Part shown: positions 36,703-45,326 of the stretch, piece after piece
Numbering within the stretch: the first letter of the stretch is position 1
Layout of the letters: the number at the start of each line of letters is the position of its first letter
DNA from: Porphyromonas catoniae ATCC 51270
GTDB lineage: Bacteria > Bacteroidota > Bacteroidia > Bacteroidales > Porphyromonadaceae
Direction of reading: 5' to 3'
Assembly (NCBI RefSeq): GCF_000565015.1
Contig: NZ_JDFF01000009.1
Coordinates: 62,001-126,000 of the forward strand
DNA: 64,000 bases
Made by a program: the position numbers and the translations under genes
Notes under the pieces: generated by a model
Seen by the model: the letters and a program-made list of their open reading frames with translations, nothing else
Told to the model about the DNA's origin: nothing
Database searches by the model: none

Positions 36703-37337
36703 CGTGCGTATTCGTCTAGCTTTAGCTCTTGCCATGCTCCCGTTCCAGAGCCTGCGATGTCATGTGTCACCATAAGCATCGTGGTTTCCTCGGGGACAAG
36801 CACCTCCAGAAGAGCCTCAAAGCTCTGCTTGTAGGCTCTATCTAGGAAGCTCAATGGCTCATCAAGGATAAGGAGCTCTGGTTGTGATGCAAGCGCACGA
36901 GCTAGGAGGGCCCGCTGCAGCTGTCCACCACTAAGTCTTCCGATAGCACTCTCTAGCAACTCTCTAATCCCAACAGCTCCTGCTAGTCGCTCTATTTCAG
37001 TCTTTCGCTCCACAGCACTGCGCATCGCATTAGGGAGCCCTGAGTCGATGACCTCCCATACACGAATGGGGAAATGACGATCTATTTGGTTGATCTGAGG
37101 AAGGTAACTTGCTACCAATGTATTCGTGACCTTTCCCTCACAATCAAAGCGTAGGAGGCTCCCCCCTCTCAGGGGAATAAGTCCCAGGAGTGTACGCATG
37201 AGCGTTGTCTTCCCACAACCATTCGGTCCTGTCACAGCCCAGCGTTCCCCTCGTTGGATCTCCCAATCAAAATGCGAGAGAACAAGGGTATCGGCATAGC
37301 CTAATTGGGCATCTTCTAGTCGTAGAATAGGACTCAT
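36699..37337 (-). CDS. znuC: Metal ABC transporter ATP-binding protein, ZnuC-like
   Basis: A 212-residue ATPase for import of a metal, probably zinc or manganese. Walker A is GPNGCGKT at 37-44, the signature RLSGGQLQRALLAR near 133-146, Walker B LLILDEP near 155-161. The order with a ZnuA-like binding protein upstream supports a metal cassette, although no permease gene lies nearby. It has its own promoter with a dyad at 37448-37470 and overlaps the PAP2 gene by four bases. A general ABC ATPase role is the alternative. Confidence 0.8.
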   Translation of the reverse strand: MSPILRLEDAQLGYADTLVLSHFDWEIQRGERWAVTGPNGCGKTTLMRTLLGLIPLRGGSLLRFDCEGKVTNTLVASYLPQINQIDRHFPIRVWEVIDSGLPNAMRSAVERKTEIERLAGAVGIRELLESAIGRLSGGQLQRALLARALASQPELLILDEPLSFLDRAYKQSFEALLEVLVPEETTMLMVTHDIAGSGTGAWQELKLDEYAR

Positions 37338-37434
37338 TGGTTTGTATAGGTCTTAGGGTAGGCACTCGTCCTCTATGCGGACAAGCATCCCTCCATGAAC
37401 GTAGGGCACAAAGCCTCTTATTATAAACTCTCGT

Positions 37435-37442
37435 CAAAGGTA
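37435..37442 (-). promoter_or_regulatory. -7 element TACCTTTG, znuC
   Basis: Minus-strand TAnnTTTG match 98 bp upstream of znuC, directly beside an 8-bp-arm dyad. Confidence 0.55.
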
Positions 37443-37447
37443 CAGAA

Positions 37448-37470
37448 TGTGTAGGTTCCTATCCTACACA
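37448..37470. promoter_or_regulatory. Dyad in the znuC promoter, candidate operator
   Basis: TGTGTAGG-N7-CCTACACA, perfect 8-bp arms, just upstream of the -7 element. Position and symmetry suit a dimeric repressor such as a zinc or iron regulator of the Fur family; no regulator was identified. Confidence 0.5.
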
Positions 37471-37536
37471 AGCCCTCACGCTTCGTCCCAACCAGCTTCA
37501 CAAAGAGAGCTAGGTGGCGCTGTGGTTGGCTTTTTA

Positions 37537-38418
37537 TTACTGAGCTTGGGCAAGGGCATCGGCGATCCGCAGAAGTTCTCCTTGGCTATCGCCATCAAGA
37601 GGATTGATTTCTACAATCTTTGCTCCTAGCTCCTTTGCCACACTCTTCACGAGCTTTGTCTCAAATTCTTTTTGGATGAAAACCACCCGAACACCCGCTT
37701 CTCTTGCCTTACTGATAACGGACTCTAGATGAGTCGGTGAGGGTTCCTTCCCATCCTCCTCGATGACAAACTGCTCTAATGACCATTCGTGAGCAAACTC
37801 ACTGAGTGATGGGTGATAGATGACGAAGCCCCGAGTAGGCAGGTTTTGGAGCTTCAAGCGCAGTTTCCCTTCAAGATCGTTCAGCTCTGCTTGTAACTCA
37901 TCATAGGCTCTTGTGTAGTCATTCCGATGGAGCGTATCAAGCCGTATCAGAGCCTCATACATCACTCCAGCCATAGCCCGCAGGCCACTCAGACTCATCC
38001 AGTAATGTGGATCATGCACGACTCCGCTATGCTGATGACGCTCACCTCTATGGTGCAAACCTTGGTCTAGGCGAACCAGCGGTAGCTGAGGCAAGAGACC
38101 TTGGATGCGAGTCATCCAGCTACGTTCAAAGCCCAGATCTCCCATGAAGAAGTACGCCCTACTCTCGGAGAGTGATAGTATATCCTGCGGCGTCGGCTCA
38201 TAATTTTCAGGGTTATTCCCCTTCGGCAGAAGGGTTGTTACCTCTAGGTGACCAGACCCAAGATGCTCTAGGAGGGTAGCTGCTGGAGCAATTGTCGTCG
38301 TGATGGATAGCTTGCCCGTATCGCTCTGCTTCGTCCTACAAGAGGCTAAGCTCACGATGACTAGCCAAAGGAAGAGAAAACTTCTATAAGGCTGAATACG
38401 CAAATATCGTGTCATCAT
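37537..38418 (-). CDS. znuA: Zinc ABC transporter substrate-binding lipoprotein, ZnuA-like
   Basis: A 293-residue metal-binding lipoprotein (lipobox SLASC, C27). A histidine-rich stretch HHRGERHQHSGVVHDPHYW (122-140) is the metal-loop region of the cluster-9 binding proteins and marks zinc. Oddly, the first metal ligand, usually His in GxDPHxYEP, is Glu here (NNPENYEPTP), though other Bacteroidetes members may share this. The downstream ATPase gene is 200 bp away with its own promoter; no ZnuB permease gene is in the window. A perfect palindrome lies 15-29 bp upstream of the start. Confidence 0.85.
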   Translation of the reverse strand: MMTRYLRIQPYRSFLFLWLVIVSLASCRTKQSDTGKLSITTTIAPAATLLEHLGSGHLEVTTLLPKGNNPENYEPTPQDILSLSESRAYFFMGDLGFERSWMTRIQGLLPQLPLVRLDQGLHHRGERHQHSGVVHDPHYWMSLSGLRAMAGVMYEALIRLDTLHRNDYTRAYDELQAELNDLEGKLRLKLQNLPTRGFVIYHPSLSEFAHEWSLEQFVIEEDGKEPSPTHLESVISKAREAGVRVVFIQKEFETKLVKSVAKELGAKIVEINPLDGDSQGELLRIADALAQAQ

Positions 38419-38432
38419 GAACGTGAATTTAT

Positions 38433-38447
38433 GCTCGAGTCTCGAGC
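38433..38447. promoter_or_regulatory. Palindrome upstream of znuA
   Basis: GCTCGAG-T-CTCGAGC, a perfect 15-bp palindrome, 15 to 29 bp ahead of the znuA ATG. It could be an operator or a leader hairpin near the ribosome site. Confidence 0.5.
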
Positions 38448-38904
38448 TTCAGCCTTAAACATACTCCAAGATTGTAGCGAGATAAGCACAGAGAGGAGAC
38501 CTCTCCACGGGCTCATCTTCCTGTACGGAGAGAAGATCTTTGCTCTCTCTTGCCGTCGGCTCACTTCCATTCCCATCAGCACGAGACCACAATTCTTTGT
38601 CTGCTGTTTGCTCATTACGTTTTATCCAAACATTGTCCTCATATCTGCCCGGCCTGCCACGTAGTGTACGAGCAGATACTCTATGGACTTTGCCTCACAA
38701 AAATACGCTAACTCACTCAAACAATTGGGGTATATGTTAAATGCTCTCCTCGTATATAAAATAGGTTGCAACTATGCCTTCTCCTCCACCCTCCCCTCTA
38801 TAAAGGAAAGAAGCTCTTCCCAAAGGAAATACAAACCACTATTTTATAGCCACTTACATCAATCCTTATAAAACATCCCCCTCCCCTGAAAAATCCTTCA
38901 TTGA

Positions 38905-39014
38905 CGAGTTACCATAACTCTCTTCATCGACTTACTATAACTCGTCGTCACGAGTTACCATAAGTCGTTTCGACGAGTTACCATAACTTTTTGTGACGAC
39001 TTACCACAACTCGT
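38905..39014. repeat. 23-bp period array (CGAGTTA class), five units
   Basis: Units begin at 38906, 38929, 38952, 38975 and 38998, exactly 23 bp apart. The core is GA(G/C)TTACCATAA(C/G)TCG, the reverse complement of the array near 17.8 kb. Spacers of 7 bases are not conserved. Confidence 0.92.
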
Positions 39015-39343
39015 CCATCTCTCTTTACAAGAGCCTAATAAACAAAGACATAGGAAGCCCTTCCAATCTTCCCATTTGTAACCACACTTTACAATCTTTA
39101 CACTCACCACCGCCCCACGATACACTCCCCCTCCTCGCTACCTTAGCAGGAAGAGAAATACATACTCAAGCTATACACCTACCATTTCAGGCACAGTCAG
39201 TCTTATACTCTTGGGAGCGGGGACACAGAAGATGCGTTAGAGATTGTAGTCCACCTAGACAACTACCTAGCACAAGTAGGCATAACTAGAGTATAGGACC
39301 ATACGTGAAGCAACGAGCACAGTAACATATTCAACAAAAGGTG

Positions 39344-39351
39344 TACATTTG
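39344..39351 (+). promoter_or_regulatory. -7 element TACATTTG of the three-gene cassette
   Basis: TAnnTTTG match 65 bp ahead of the first gene of the putative toxin-antitoxin-chaperone cassette. Confidence 0.5.
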
Positions 39352-39416
39352 TAGATCTAATTGTAGGTCTGTTTGCTCAGCAGTTTATCAGTTCATATTC
39401 GGACTATTGGATAATT

Positions 39417-39653
39417 ATGGGAAAGTTACTGGATGCATTTAATGATTGGTTTGAGGCAGTCTCAGAAGGGGAGTTTACCCAGATTTGGGAAGATACATAT
39501 GAGAAGGTCTCTACCATGCTAGAGGAAGATGATAATACGAGTTCTATATCTTACTCTAGACGGTCTCCTTTTACTATTAAGTTAGGGTTTCAAACGAAGT
39601 ATGAAGGTAGCTATGCCCTTACACAAGAGAGTTCTCTAGATGATGCAGCATGA
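39417..39653 (+). CDS. Small acidic protein, candidate antitoxin of a TAC cassette
   Basis: A 78-residue protein of unknown family, rich in Glu/Asp in its first half (DWFEAVSEGEFTQIWEDTYEKV) with a more basic, beta-like tail (SRRSPFTIKLGFQTKYEG). It is the first gene of a three-gene plus-strand cassette and its stop overlaps the next start by four bases (ATGA), so it is translationally coupled to the SecB-like chaperone. In toxin-antitoxin-chaperone systems the chaperone recognises a short unstable region of the antitoxin; a small protein in first position fits that role. The assignment rests on context only. Confidence 0.6.
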   Translation: MGKLLDAFNDWFEAVSEGEFTQIWEDTYEKVSTMLEEDDNTSSISYSRRSPFTIKLGFQTKYEGSYALTQESSLDDAA

Positions 39654-40105
39654 GTATGACAGAAAATGCAAGGTTTCAGCTCGAGGAATATAGGTTTCCT
39701 CGCTTCACATTTGACACAACATCACTCGAAGACGGGGAGCTATCTATAGATTTCCTCCCTAGAGGAGTCTTTGAGGGGCAGAGAGGGCTTTATCGACTTT
39801 CTCTTGAGGTACGTATTGGGCAAGGGCAATATCAAGTGGGCAAGGTAGAGTGTGAGGCTTCCTTTCACTTCTCTGAAGAGATATCTCTTTCTTCTATCCC
39901 CGGGTATTTCTACTCAAATAGCATCGCAATCGTATTCCCTTACGTCCGAGCCTTTATTAGCCTTGTCACAACCCAGTCTCAAATCCCAGGGATTATCCTA
40001 CCGACGTTAAACCTCAGTGGGCTGGGGGAAAAGCTCAAGGAGAACACACTCGAACTCAATGGAGCAAACAATCAACCTTTACCAGGCTGTTCGCAAAGAG
40101 AGTAA
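39650..40105 (+). CDS. SecB-like chaperone
   Basis: A 151-residue protein that resembles SecB: a beta-rich body (YRLSLEVRIGQ ... KVECEASFHFSEE) followed by the family's most conserved stretch, IAIVFPYVRAFISLVTTQS (93-111) and IPGIILPTLN (112-121). Bacteroidetes lack a classical secB export gene as far as I recall, and solitary SecB-like proteins usually belong to toxin-antitoxin-chaperone modules, as with Rv1957 of M. tuberculosis. It overlaps both neighbours, by 4 bp upstream and about 47 bp downstream, which argues for one functional unit. An ATG two codons in is an alternative start. Confidence 0.82.
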   Translation: MSMTENARFQLEEYRFPRFTFDTTSLEDGELSIDFLPRGVFEGQRGLYRLSLEVRIGQGQYQVGKVECEASFHFSEEISLSSIPGYFYSNSIAIVFPYVRAFISLVTTQSQIPGIILPTLNLSGLGEKLKENTLELNGANNQPLPGCSQRE

Positions 40106-40604
40106 AAGGCTAGAGATCCCTCTATTTGCAGAAGAGAAGGCTTGGCTAGGTAAAGGCTATTATTTTTGGGAACATCACATAGAGAATGCTCGTTACTGGG
40201 GAAAAACACACTACGGAGGCAATTACGAAGTTTACGAATCCCAATACTGCAATAATAAGTTTGGCTTAGACTTTGTCGATTGTTACGAGCATCGGGAGGA
40301 TCTTTTTTCAATATATGAGAAGGTAAAGGGACTGAAAGGATATGAGAGGGAGTATGACCTCCCTGCACTTGTTAGACTTCTATATGAACAAGTCCTACAA
40401 CAAAGAGAAGATATCCATTACATCCGTATTGACACAGGTACTTTCTACCCTAAGCGGGGAAGAAATCTCTCAGTACCAACAAGGCCAAAACAGATATGGA
40501 TACCTTGTGTCCGGCTTGTACAAGTTTGCATCCTCGCTTACCCTTGCCCTGAGATTAGATGCGAGAGGTATGAGCGAGTATATTCTCACCCACCAATAGG
40601 ATAG
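40059..40604 (+). CDS. Putative ADP-ribosyltransferase-like toxin of a TAC cassette
   Basis: A 181-residue protein beginning MEQTINLYQAVRKESK inside the SecB-like gene (47-bp overlap); a longer frame from 40017 adds 14 residues. Residues 7-60 follow the ADP-ribosyltransferase pattern: an opening LYQAVRK strand, then WLGKGYYFWEHHIENARYWG, comparable to the G-x-G-x-YF...A...W segment of DUF3990-type and related ART folds, then EVYES. The catalytic residues cannot be proven by eye. CmdT of the CmdTAC phage-defence system is an ADP-ribosyltransferase paired with an antitoxin and a SecB-like chaperone, so this cassette may be a related module. A nucleotidyltransferase or other toxin remains possible. 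Confidence 0.65.
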   Translation: MEQTINLYQAVRKESKRLEIPLFAEEKAWLGKGYYFWEHHIENARYWGKTHYGGNYEVYESQYCNNKFGLDFVDCYEHREDLFSIYEKVKGLKGYEREYDLPALVRLLYEQVLQQREDIHYIRIDTGTFYPKRGRNLSVPTRPKQIWIPCVRLVQVCILAYPCPEIRCERYERVYSHPPIG

Positions 40605-40679
40605 AGATGGTAGGCATGTGGCTCCAACCACTTTTGTAGGATACAACATCTCTAGGGCAGGGGTATTAAGGGTTATTTG

Positions 40680-40687
40680 TATCTTTG
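40680..40687 (+). promoter_or_regulatory. -7 element TATCTTTG, guaA
   Basis: TAnnTTTG match in TTATTTGTATCTTTGCC, 26 bp ahead of the guaA start; the leader is very short. Confidence 0.65.
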
Positions 40688-40712
40688 CCCCACAACTCTT
40701 AGTTACTGGAAT

Positions 40713-42233
40713 ATGCAGGAGAAGATACTCATCCTTGACTTTGGCTCACAAACGACCCAACTCATCGGTCGCAGACTTCGTGAGCTCAATACCTACTGCG
40801 AAATCATCCCTTACAACAAGCTCCCTAAGGACCTAACAGGTGTAGCTGGTATCATCCTCTCAGGTAGTCCACACTCGGTCTATGATGCTGATGCCTACCA
40901 TATCACCCTCAGTGACCTACGTGGGAAGCTACCTCTGCTAGGGATTTGCTATGGTGCGCAGAGCCTCGTACATCAGGCAGGGGGAAAGGTAGAGCCTTGT
41001 GCAAGCCGTGAGTATGGACGAGCACACCTAACTATCCATCACGTCAATGACCCACTGATGAAAGGGCTCACACAGGGCTCCACAGTCTGGATGTCCCATG
41101 GCGACACAATCACTGAGCTACCGAAAGGCTTCCGTATCATAGCCAGCACGGAGGATGTGTCAGCAGCGGCCTTCCGCATCGATGGAGAGCAGACCTGGGG
41201 AGTGCAGTTTCATCCAGAGGCTTTCCACTCGGAACAGGGGACAATGCTCTTGGGTAACTTCCTCAGTGTGACTGGCATTAGAGGCAATTGGTCTCCTGCA
41301 TCTTTCGTAGAGCATACCGTCCAAGAGCTGAAAGAGCAGCTTGGGCAGGATAAAGTCATCCTCGCACTATCAGGCGGTGTAGACTCCTCCGTAACAGCCG
41401 TACTACTACATAAGGCTATCGGCAAGCAACTGACGTGTATCTTCGTCGATCACGGACTGCTGAGGAAGGACGAATTTGAGCACGTCCTCCGGGACTACGA
41501 ACACCTTGGGCTGAACGTCATCGGGGTGAATGCTCGTGAGAAGTTCCTCACCGCACTTAAAGGCGTCACAGATCCTGAAGAGAAACGTAAGATCATCGGT
41601 AAAGGCTTCATCGAAGTCTTTGATGAAGAGGCCAAGAAGCTCAAGGACATTAAATGGCTTGGGCAGGGCACCATTTATCCAGATGTCATCGAATCACTCA
41701 GCATCACAGGTACAGTCATCAAGAGCCACCACAACGTAGGGGGGCTCCCCGAGCGTATGAACCTTCGTCTCGTCGAGCCTCTGCGCCTGCTCTTCAAGGA
41801 TGAAGTAAGACGTGTCGGCCTCGAGATGGGTATGCAGGAGCACCTCATCAAGCGTCAGCCCTTCCCAGGGCCAGGGCTTGGCATCCGTATCCTTGGGGAG
41901 ATTACAGCTGAGAAAATCGAGATCCTACAGAACGCAGACGACATATACATGTCTCAGCTCCGTGAGTCAGGACTCTACGACGAGGTCTGGCAGGCTGGAG
42001 CTATCCTACTCCCCATTCGCTCGGTGGGCGTGATGGGAGACGAGCGGACTTATGACTACACGATTGCCCTGCGGGCCGTGACAAGTACCGATGCTATGAG
42101 TGCAGACTGGGCGCGCCTGCCTTACGACTTTTTGGCCAAGGTATCCAACGAGATTATCAATAAGGTGCGTGGCGTAAACCGCGTGGTCTACGACATTTCC
42201 TCCAAGCCACCCAGCACCATAGAGTGGGAGTAA
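40713..42233 (+). CDS. guaA: GMP synthase (glutamine-hydrolysing)
   Basis: A 506-residue cytosolic enzyme making GMP from XMP, ATP and glutamine. The class I glutamine amidotransferase domain has its nucleophile in [11 protein letters not shown] and the His-Glu pair in WGVQFHPEA; the ATP pyrophosphatase loop is [10 protein letters not shown]; the C-terminal dimerisation domain ends in [13 protein letters not shown], a GuaA hallmark. The start [13 protein letters not shown] at 40713 is preferred over an ATG at 40677, which would lie before the promoter element. Confidence 0.97.
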   Translation: MQEKILILDFGSQTTQLIGRRLRELNTYCEIIPYNKLPKDLTGVAGIILSGSPHSVYDADAYHITLSDLRGKLPLLGICYGAQSLVHQAGGKVEPCASREYGRAHLTIHHVNDPLMKGLTQGSTVWMSHGDTITELPKGFRIIASTEDVSAAAFRIDGEQTWGVQFHPEAFHSEQGTMLLGNFLSVTGIRGNWSPASFVEHTVQELKEQLGQDKVILALSGGVDSSVTAVLLHKAIGKQLTCIFVDHGLLRKDEFEHVLRDYEHLGLNVIGVNAREKFLTALKGVTDPEEKRKIIGKGFIEVFDEEAKKLKDIKWLGQGTIYPDVIESLSITGTVIKSHHNVGGLPERMNLRLVEPLRLLFKDEVRRVGLEMGMQEHLIKRQPFPGPGLGIRILGEITAEKIEILQNADDIYMSQLRESGLYDEVWQAGAILLPIRSVGVMGDERTYDYTIALRAVTSTDAMSADWARLPYDFLAKVSNEIINKVRGVNRVVYDISSKPPSTIEWE

Positions 42234-42286
42234 ACTCTACCTACGCCTTAGTGCTTACTTAACTAGTTCATTTCATACGTGACATG

Positions 42287-42317
42287 CCTTCCTGCTACCC
42301 TAGGTGTAGCGAGAAGG
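42287..42317 (+). terminator. Probable terminator of guaA
   Basis: A 12-bp imperfect stem (CCTTCCTGCTAC with GTAGCGAGAAGG, two mismatches) around CCTAGGT, followed by a T-rich run, 54 bp past the stop. Confidence 0.5.
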
Positions 42318-42343
42318 TGTGTCCTTAGTTTTTATAGAATAAA

Positions 42344-43162
42344 GTGTCTCAACACAAACCCGAATTAAAGAAGATAACGACGCTACGCCTCTCTGCGATG
42401 AAGCAGGAGGGCAAGAAGATTACCATGCTCACGGCCTACGACTATACGATGGCTCGCCTCATCGATAGTGTAGGAGTAGACATCCTACTCGTAGGGGACT
42501 CGGCGGCAAACGTTATGGCTGGTCACTCAACGACCCTACCCATCACTCTAGAGCAGATGATCTACCACGGAGCCTCCGTTGTGCGTGCCACAGAGCATGC
42601 ACTTGTCGTAGTGGATATGCCCTTCGGGAGCTATCAGGTCTCAGACGAAGTTGCCCTCAGCTCAGCAGTACGACTCATGAAGGAGACGGGCTGCGACGCA
42701 CTCAAGCTCGAGGGCGGAGCTATACTGTATCCTCTCATCAAGAGACTCACAACCTTAGGCATCCCCGTTATGGGACACCTCGGGCTAACCCCACAATCTG
42801 TACATCAGCTCGGTGGCTATCACCTGCAGGGAAAAAGTGAGGAAGACGCCCTTCGTCTCGAGCAGGAAGCTCTGGGACTAGAGGAGGCTGGATGCTTTGC
42901 CCTTGTCCTAGAGAAGGTCCCAGCCACACTTGCCGAACGTGTTGCTAAGCGTCTTCACATCCCTGTCATTGGCATTGGAGCAGGCTCGGGTGTCGATGGA
43001 CAGGTACTCGTCTCGCAGGATATGCTAGGGATGGAGGAGAGCTTTAGCCCGAAGTTCCTGCGTCGCTTTGGGCAGGTAGGCTCGGCTATTCGTACTGCTG
43101 TCGGTGATTACATTGAGGCAGTACGAGACGGATCGTTTCCCTCAGAGAGCGAATCTTATTAA
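42344..43162 (+). CDS. panB: 3-methyl-2-oxobutanoate hydroxymethyltransferase
   Basis: A 272-residue cytosolic enzyme that makes ketopantoate for pantothenate and CoA synthesis. MLTAYDYTMARL, ILLVGDSAANVM and KLEGG are conserved PanB motifs; the metal ligands are the aspartates in VGDS and MPFGSY-flanking VVVDMP. The start is GTG at 42344: an in-frame stop lies just upstream at 42335 and the first internal ATG (MKQEGKK) would remove the usual KKITTLRL beginning. No other pan gene is in the window. Confidence 0.96.
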   Translation: MSQHKPELKKITTLRLSAMKQEGKKITMLTAYDYTMARLIDSVGVDILLVGDSAANVMAGHSTTLPITLEQMIYHGASVVRATEHALVVVDMPFGSYQVSDEVALSSAVRLMKETGCDALKLEGGAILYPLIKRLTTLGIPVMGHLGLTPQSVHQLGGYHLQGKSEEDALRLEQEALGLEEAGCFALVLEKVPATLAERVAKRLHIPVIGIGAGSGVDGQVLVSQDMLGMEESFSPKFLRRFGQVGSAIRTAVGDYIEAVRDGSFPSESESY

Positions 43163-43206
43163 GTCGGGGAAGCCACAGAAAAGGTATAACGAAACGGAAA
43201 CTAGGT

Positions 43207-43866
43207 ATGATGAACTTCGACCACATCGTTGACGTCAATAGCTTTGTCGATTGGTGTGATTACCTCGGGACACTTGCCTTTGCTATCAGTGGTATACGCC
43301 TAGCAGCTGCGAAGGGATTTGACTGGTTTGGTGCGTACGTTGTAGGGTTCGTAACAGCTGTTGGGGGTGGTACAATCCGAGACATTCTGCTGGACATTAA
43401 GCCTTTTTGGCTAATACAGCCATCGTATCTGATTATCACAGGTCTGGCACTGGTCTTCACAATCGTCTTCCGCAGACAAGTGGTACGACTCAACCACTCG
43501 CTCTTCTTCTTCGATGCTATTGGTCTTGGGCTGTTTGTGGTGGTTGGTGTAGCTAAGTCCTACGCCGTAGGCTATCCGTGGTGGGTCGCCATCATTATGG
43601 GGACGATCACAGGCTCGTTCGGAGGACTCATTCGAGACATTCTTATCAACGATACGCCTCTTATCTTTAGGACGGACTTCTATGCTTCGGCATGTATCCT
43701 TGGAGGGACGATTTATGTCTTGCTCGGTTACTATACACGTATCTCGATCGAATGGGTGCAATTCTTCTCCGCTCTCTCTGTCTTTGTCCTTCGTGTACTT
43801 GCGGTAGCTCTGCACATCCAGCTCCCGACCTTCACCCCTACGGAAAAAGGAAGCCAAGGGTCATGA
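43207..43866 (+). CDS. Trimeric intracellular cation channel (TRIC) family protein
   Basis: A 219-residue inner-membrane protein with about seven hydrophobic helices built as a repeat of two similar three-helix units. Each unit carries the glycine-rich family motif: AVGGGTIRDILL near residues 55-66 and GSFGGLIRDILI near 137-148. TRIC proteins conduct K+ and other monovalent cations; the former name was UPF0126/YadS. It follows panB by 44 bp and ends at a strong bidirectional terminator. Confidence 0.93.
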   Translation: MMNFDHIVDVNSFVDWCDYLGTLAFAISGIRLAAAKGFDWFGAYVVGFVTAVGGGTIRDILLDIKPFWLIQPSYLIITGLALVFTIVFRRQVVRLNHSLFFFDAIGLGLFVVVGVAKSYAVGYPWWVAIIMGTITGSFGGLIRDILINDTPLIFRTDFYASACILGGTIYVLLGYYTRISIEWVQFFSALSVFVLRVLAVALHIQLPTFTPTEKGSQGS

Positions 43867-43927
43867 CCCTAAAGGCCAAAAGACAGGAGGCTGTATAGGC
43901 TCTAGGCATAAACCCTCCCAGCAGTAG

Positions 43928-43987
43928 AAAGAGAAAAGCTAATCCTAGAGCTAGACCTATCTAGCTCTAGGATTAGCTTTTCTCTTT
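43928..43987. terminator. Bidirectional terminator with perfect 27-bp stem
   Basis: Arms 43928-43954 and 43961-43987 are perfectly complementary around a 6-nt loop (ACCTAT). The A/T-rich ends give a U-tract on both strands. It separates the TRIC gene from the convergent permease gene. Confidence 0.92.
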
Positions 43988-44066
43988 TGTAGTAGAAGGA
44001 CAAAGCTCACCACAGTTAGGGTGGGCTTTCTTAGTCGTCAATAGGGCGAAAAGAGAGAGGCATATC

Positions 44067-45326
44067 CTAGTCAATACGCATACTCTCGGCAGGACGGATG
44101 CGACTGACGATGCCCGCAGGCACTAGGATCATGATGAGGATGAGCAATAATGTACCAGCGTTAATCCCCACCCATGCCCAAGGGGCAAAATGGATGGGTA
44201 CCGAACTCATGAAATAGTTCGCAGGGTTCAGTCGAATAAGCCTAAAATGCTGCTGGACGAGCCCTAATGCTAAAGCTAGGAGATTCCCCCAGAGCATCCC
44301 CCGAAGGATGAGACGCCCAGCGAGCAATAGGAAGGTACGGCGTAGGAGACCATCCGTAGCACCTAGAGCCTTGAGAATACCTATCTGCTTGCTCTTATCC
44401 AGCACAAGGATGATTAGCCCCGTAATCATAGTGAAGCCTCCGACGAGTATCATCAGTGAGAGCAGAGCATAAACATTGGTATCGAGGAAGGTAAGCCAGT
44501 TGAAGAGCTCCGGTTGTAGCTCCTCCCCGAGGTTCAGCCCATAGTCTTGCTGACCGATGAGGTTAGGACGTTTCTGCAGGGAGGCAATGAGCTCAGAGAG
44601 GTCTCGCTCTGCATGGCTTGGCTCACGGAGCATCAGCATCAGGCGGCTATAGGTGTTGTCATCCCAGCGGTTCAGTCGCTGTAAGGAGCTAATCGGACAC
44701 AAGGCAGGTGACAGCTCCATACCCGTGGACTCATATACCCCAACGAGTGTATAGACCCGCACACGCATCTTATCACCAAAGAAGTAAATCCGTACCTTCT
44801 CTCCCACACGACAGCCCATACGCTCTGCTGTCTGTACAGGCAGTGTTATCTCTGGCATTGCATGCCCCTGCTGGAGGTTTGTTTGAGGAAGACGTCCCTC
44901 ACGAAGGTTATGGGCAAAGTAGTCTCCCCTGAAGGTACTGTCGATGCCATAGAGTAAGACTCCAGCGAAATTATCCTCAGTCTTCAGAAGACCCGCCTCT
45001 TGTATGATGGGTGTCACTCGCTCTACGTAGGGCTCTTGCCTCAGGAAGGTAAGTAGCTCTGGCGAGACATGTATCGGCGTATTTGAGTTGCGCCAATCAC
45101 TGCCGAAGCTATTTATGCTGATATGCCCCGTCTGACTAAAGGCAAACTCATGTATCTGTTCCCTAAAGCCCAGGATGATGGTCACCGAGAGGAGCATCAC
45201 ACTCAGGCTAAAGGCTACCCCCAGAGTGGTTAGGCGGAGCGAACCCGAGATACCCTTGCTTCCCCTTTGCCCTGTACGTTGGAGTCCTCGAGCGATGAAG
45301 GTACTACTGCCCTTAAAGAGACTCAT
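44067..45326 (-). CDS. ABC transporter permease, LolC/E (FtsX) type
   Basis: A 419-residue inner-membrane protein with one N-terminal helix (about 25-55), a large periplasmic domain (about 60-265) and three C-terminal helices, the FtsX/MacB permease layout. The segment DKSKQIGILKALGATDGLLRRTFLL is the conserved coupling region shared with LolC and LolE. It probably moves lipoproteins from the inner membrane toward the outer membrane together with an ATPase encoded elsewhere. Its start lies 14 bp inside the upstream AI-2E family gene, so they are co-transcribed. Confidence 0.88.
   Translation of the reverse strand: MSLFKGSSTFIARGLQRTGQRGSKGISGSLRLTTLGVAFSLSVMLLSVTIILGFREQIHEFAFSQTGHISINSFGSDWRNSNTPIHVSPELLTFLRQEPYVERVTPIIQEAGLLKTEDNFAGVLLYGIDSTFRGDYFAHNLREGRLPQTNLQQGHAMPEITLPVQTAERMGCRVGEKVRIYFFGDKMRVRVYTLVGVYESTGMELSPALCPISSLQRLNRWDDNTYSRLMLMLREPSHAERDLSELIASLQKRPNLIGQQDYGLNLGEELQPELFNWLTFLDTNVYALLSLMILVGGFTMITGLIILVLDKSKQIGILKALGATDGLLRRTFLLLAGRLILRGMLWGNLLALALGLVQQHFRLIRLNPANYFMSSVPIHFAPWAWVGINAGTLLLILIMILVPAGIVSRIRPAESMRID

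Larger units (their letters stand above)
38419..39416. other. Divergent 1-kb intergenic region
   Basis: Between znuA (minus) and the three-gene cassette (plus). It holds the znuA palindrome, a five-unit 23-bp array (38905-39014) and a plus-strand -7 element (39344-39351). Several short frames (for example 38431-38664) show no coding features and were not called. Confidence 0.6.

Noticed and set aside
37487-37537. Hairpin followed by T-tract after znuA
   Set aside because: The T-tract is on the plus strand while both neighbouring genes are transcribed from the minus strand, and the stem is imperfect.
38431-38740. Short plus-strand ORFs upstream of znuA
   Set aside because: Overlapping frames without ribosome site, motif or coding-like composition.
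40342-40599. Separate 85-residue ORF inside the ART-like gene
   Set aside because: It is in another frame of a longer gene that shows a coherent sequence; no motif supports it.
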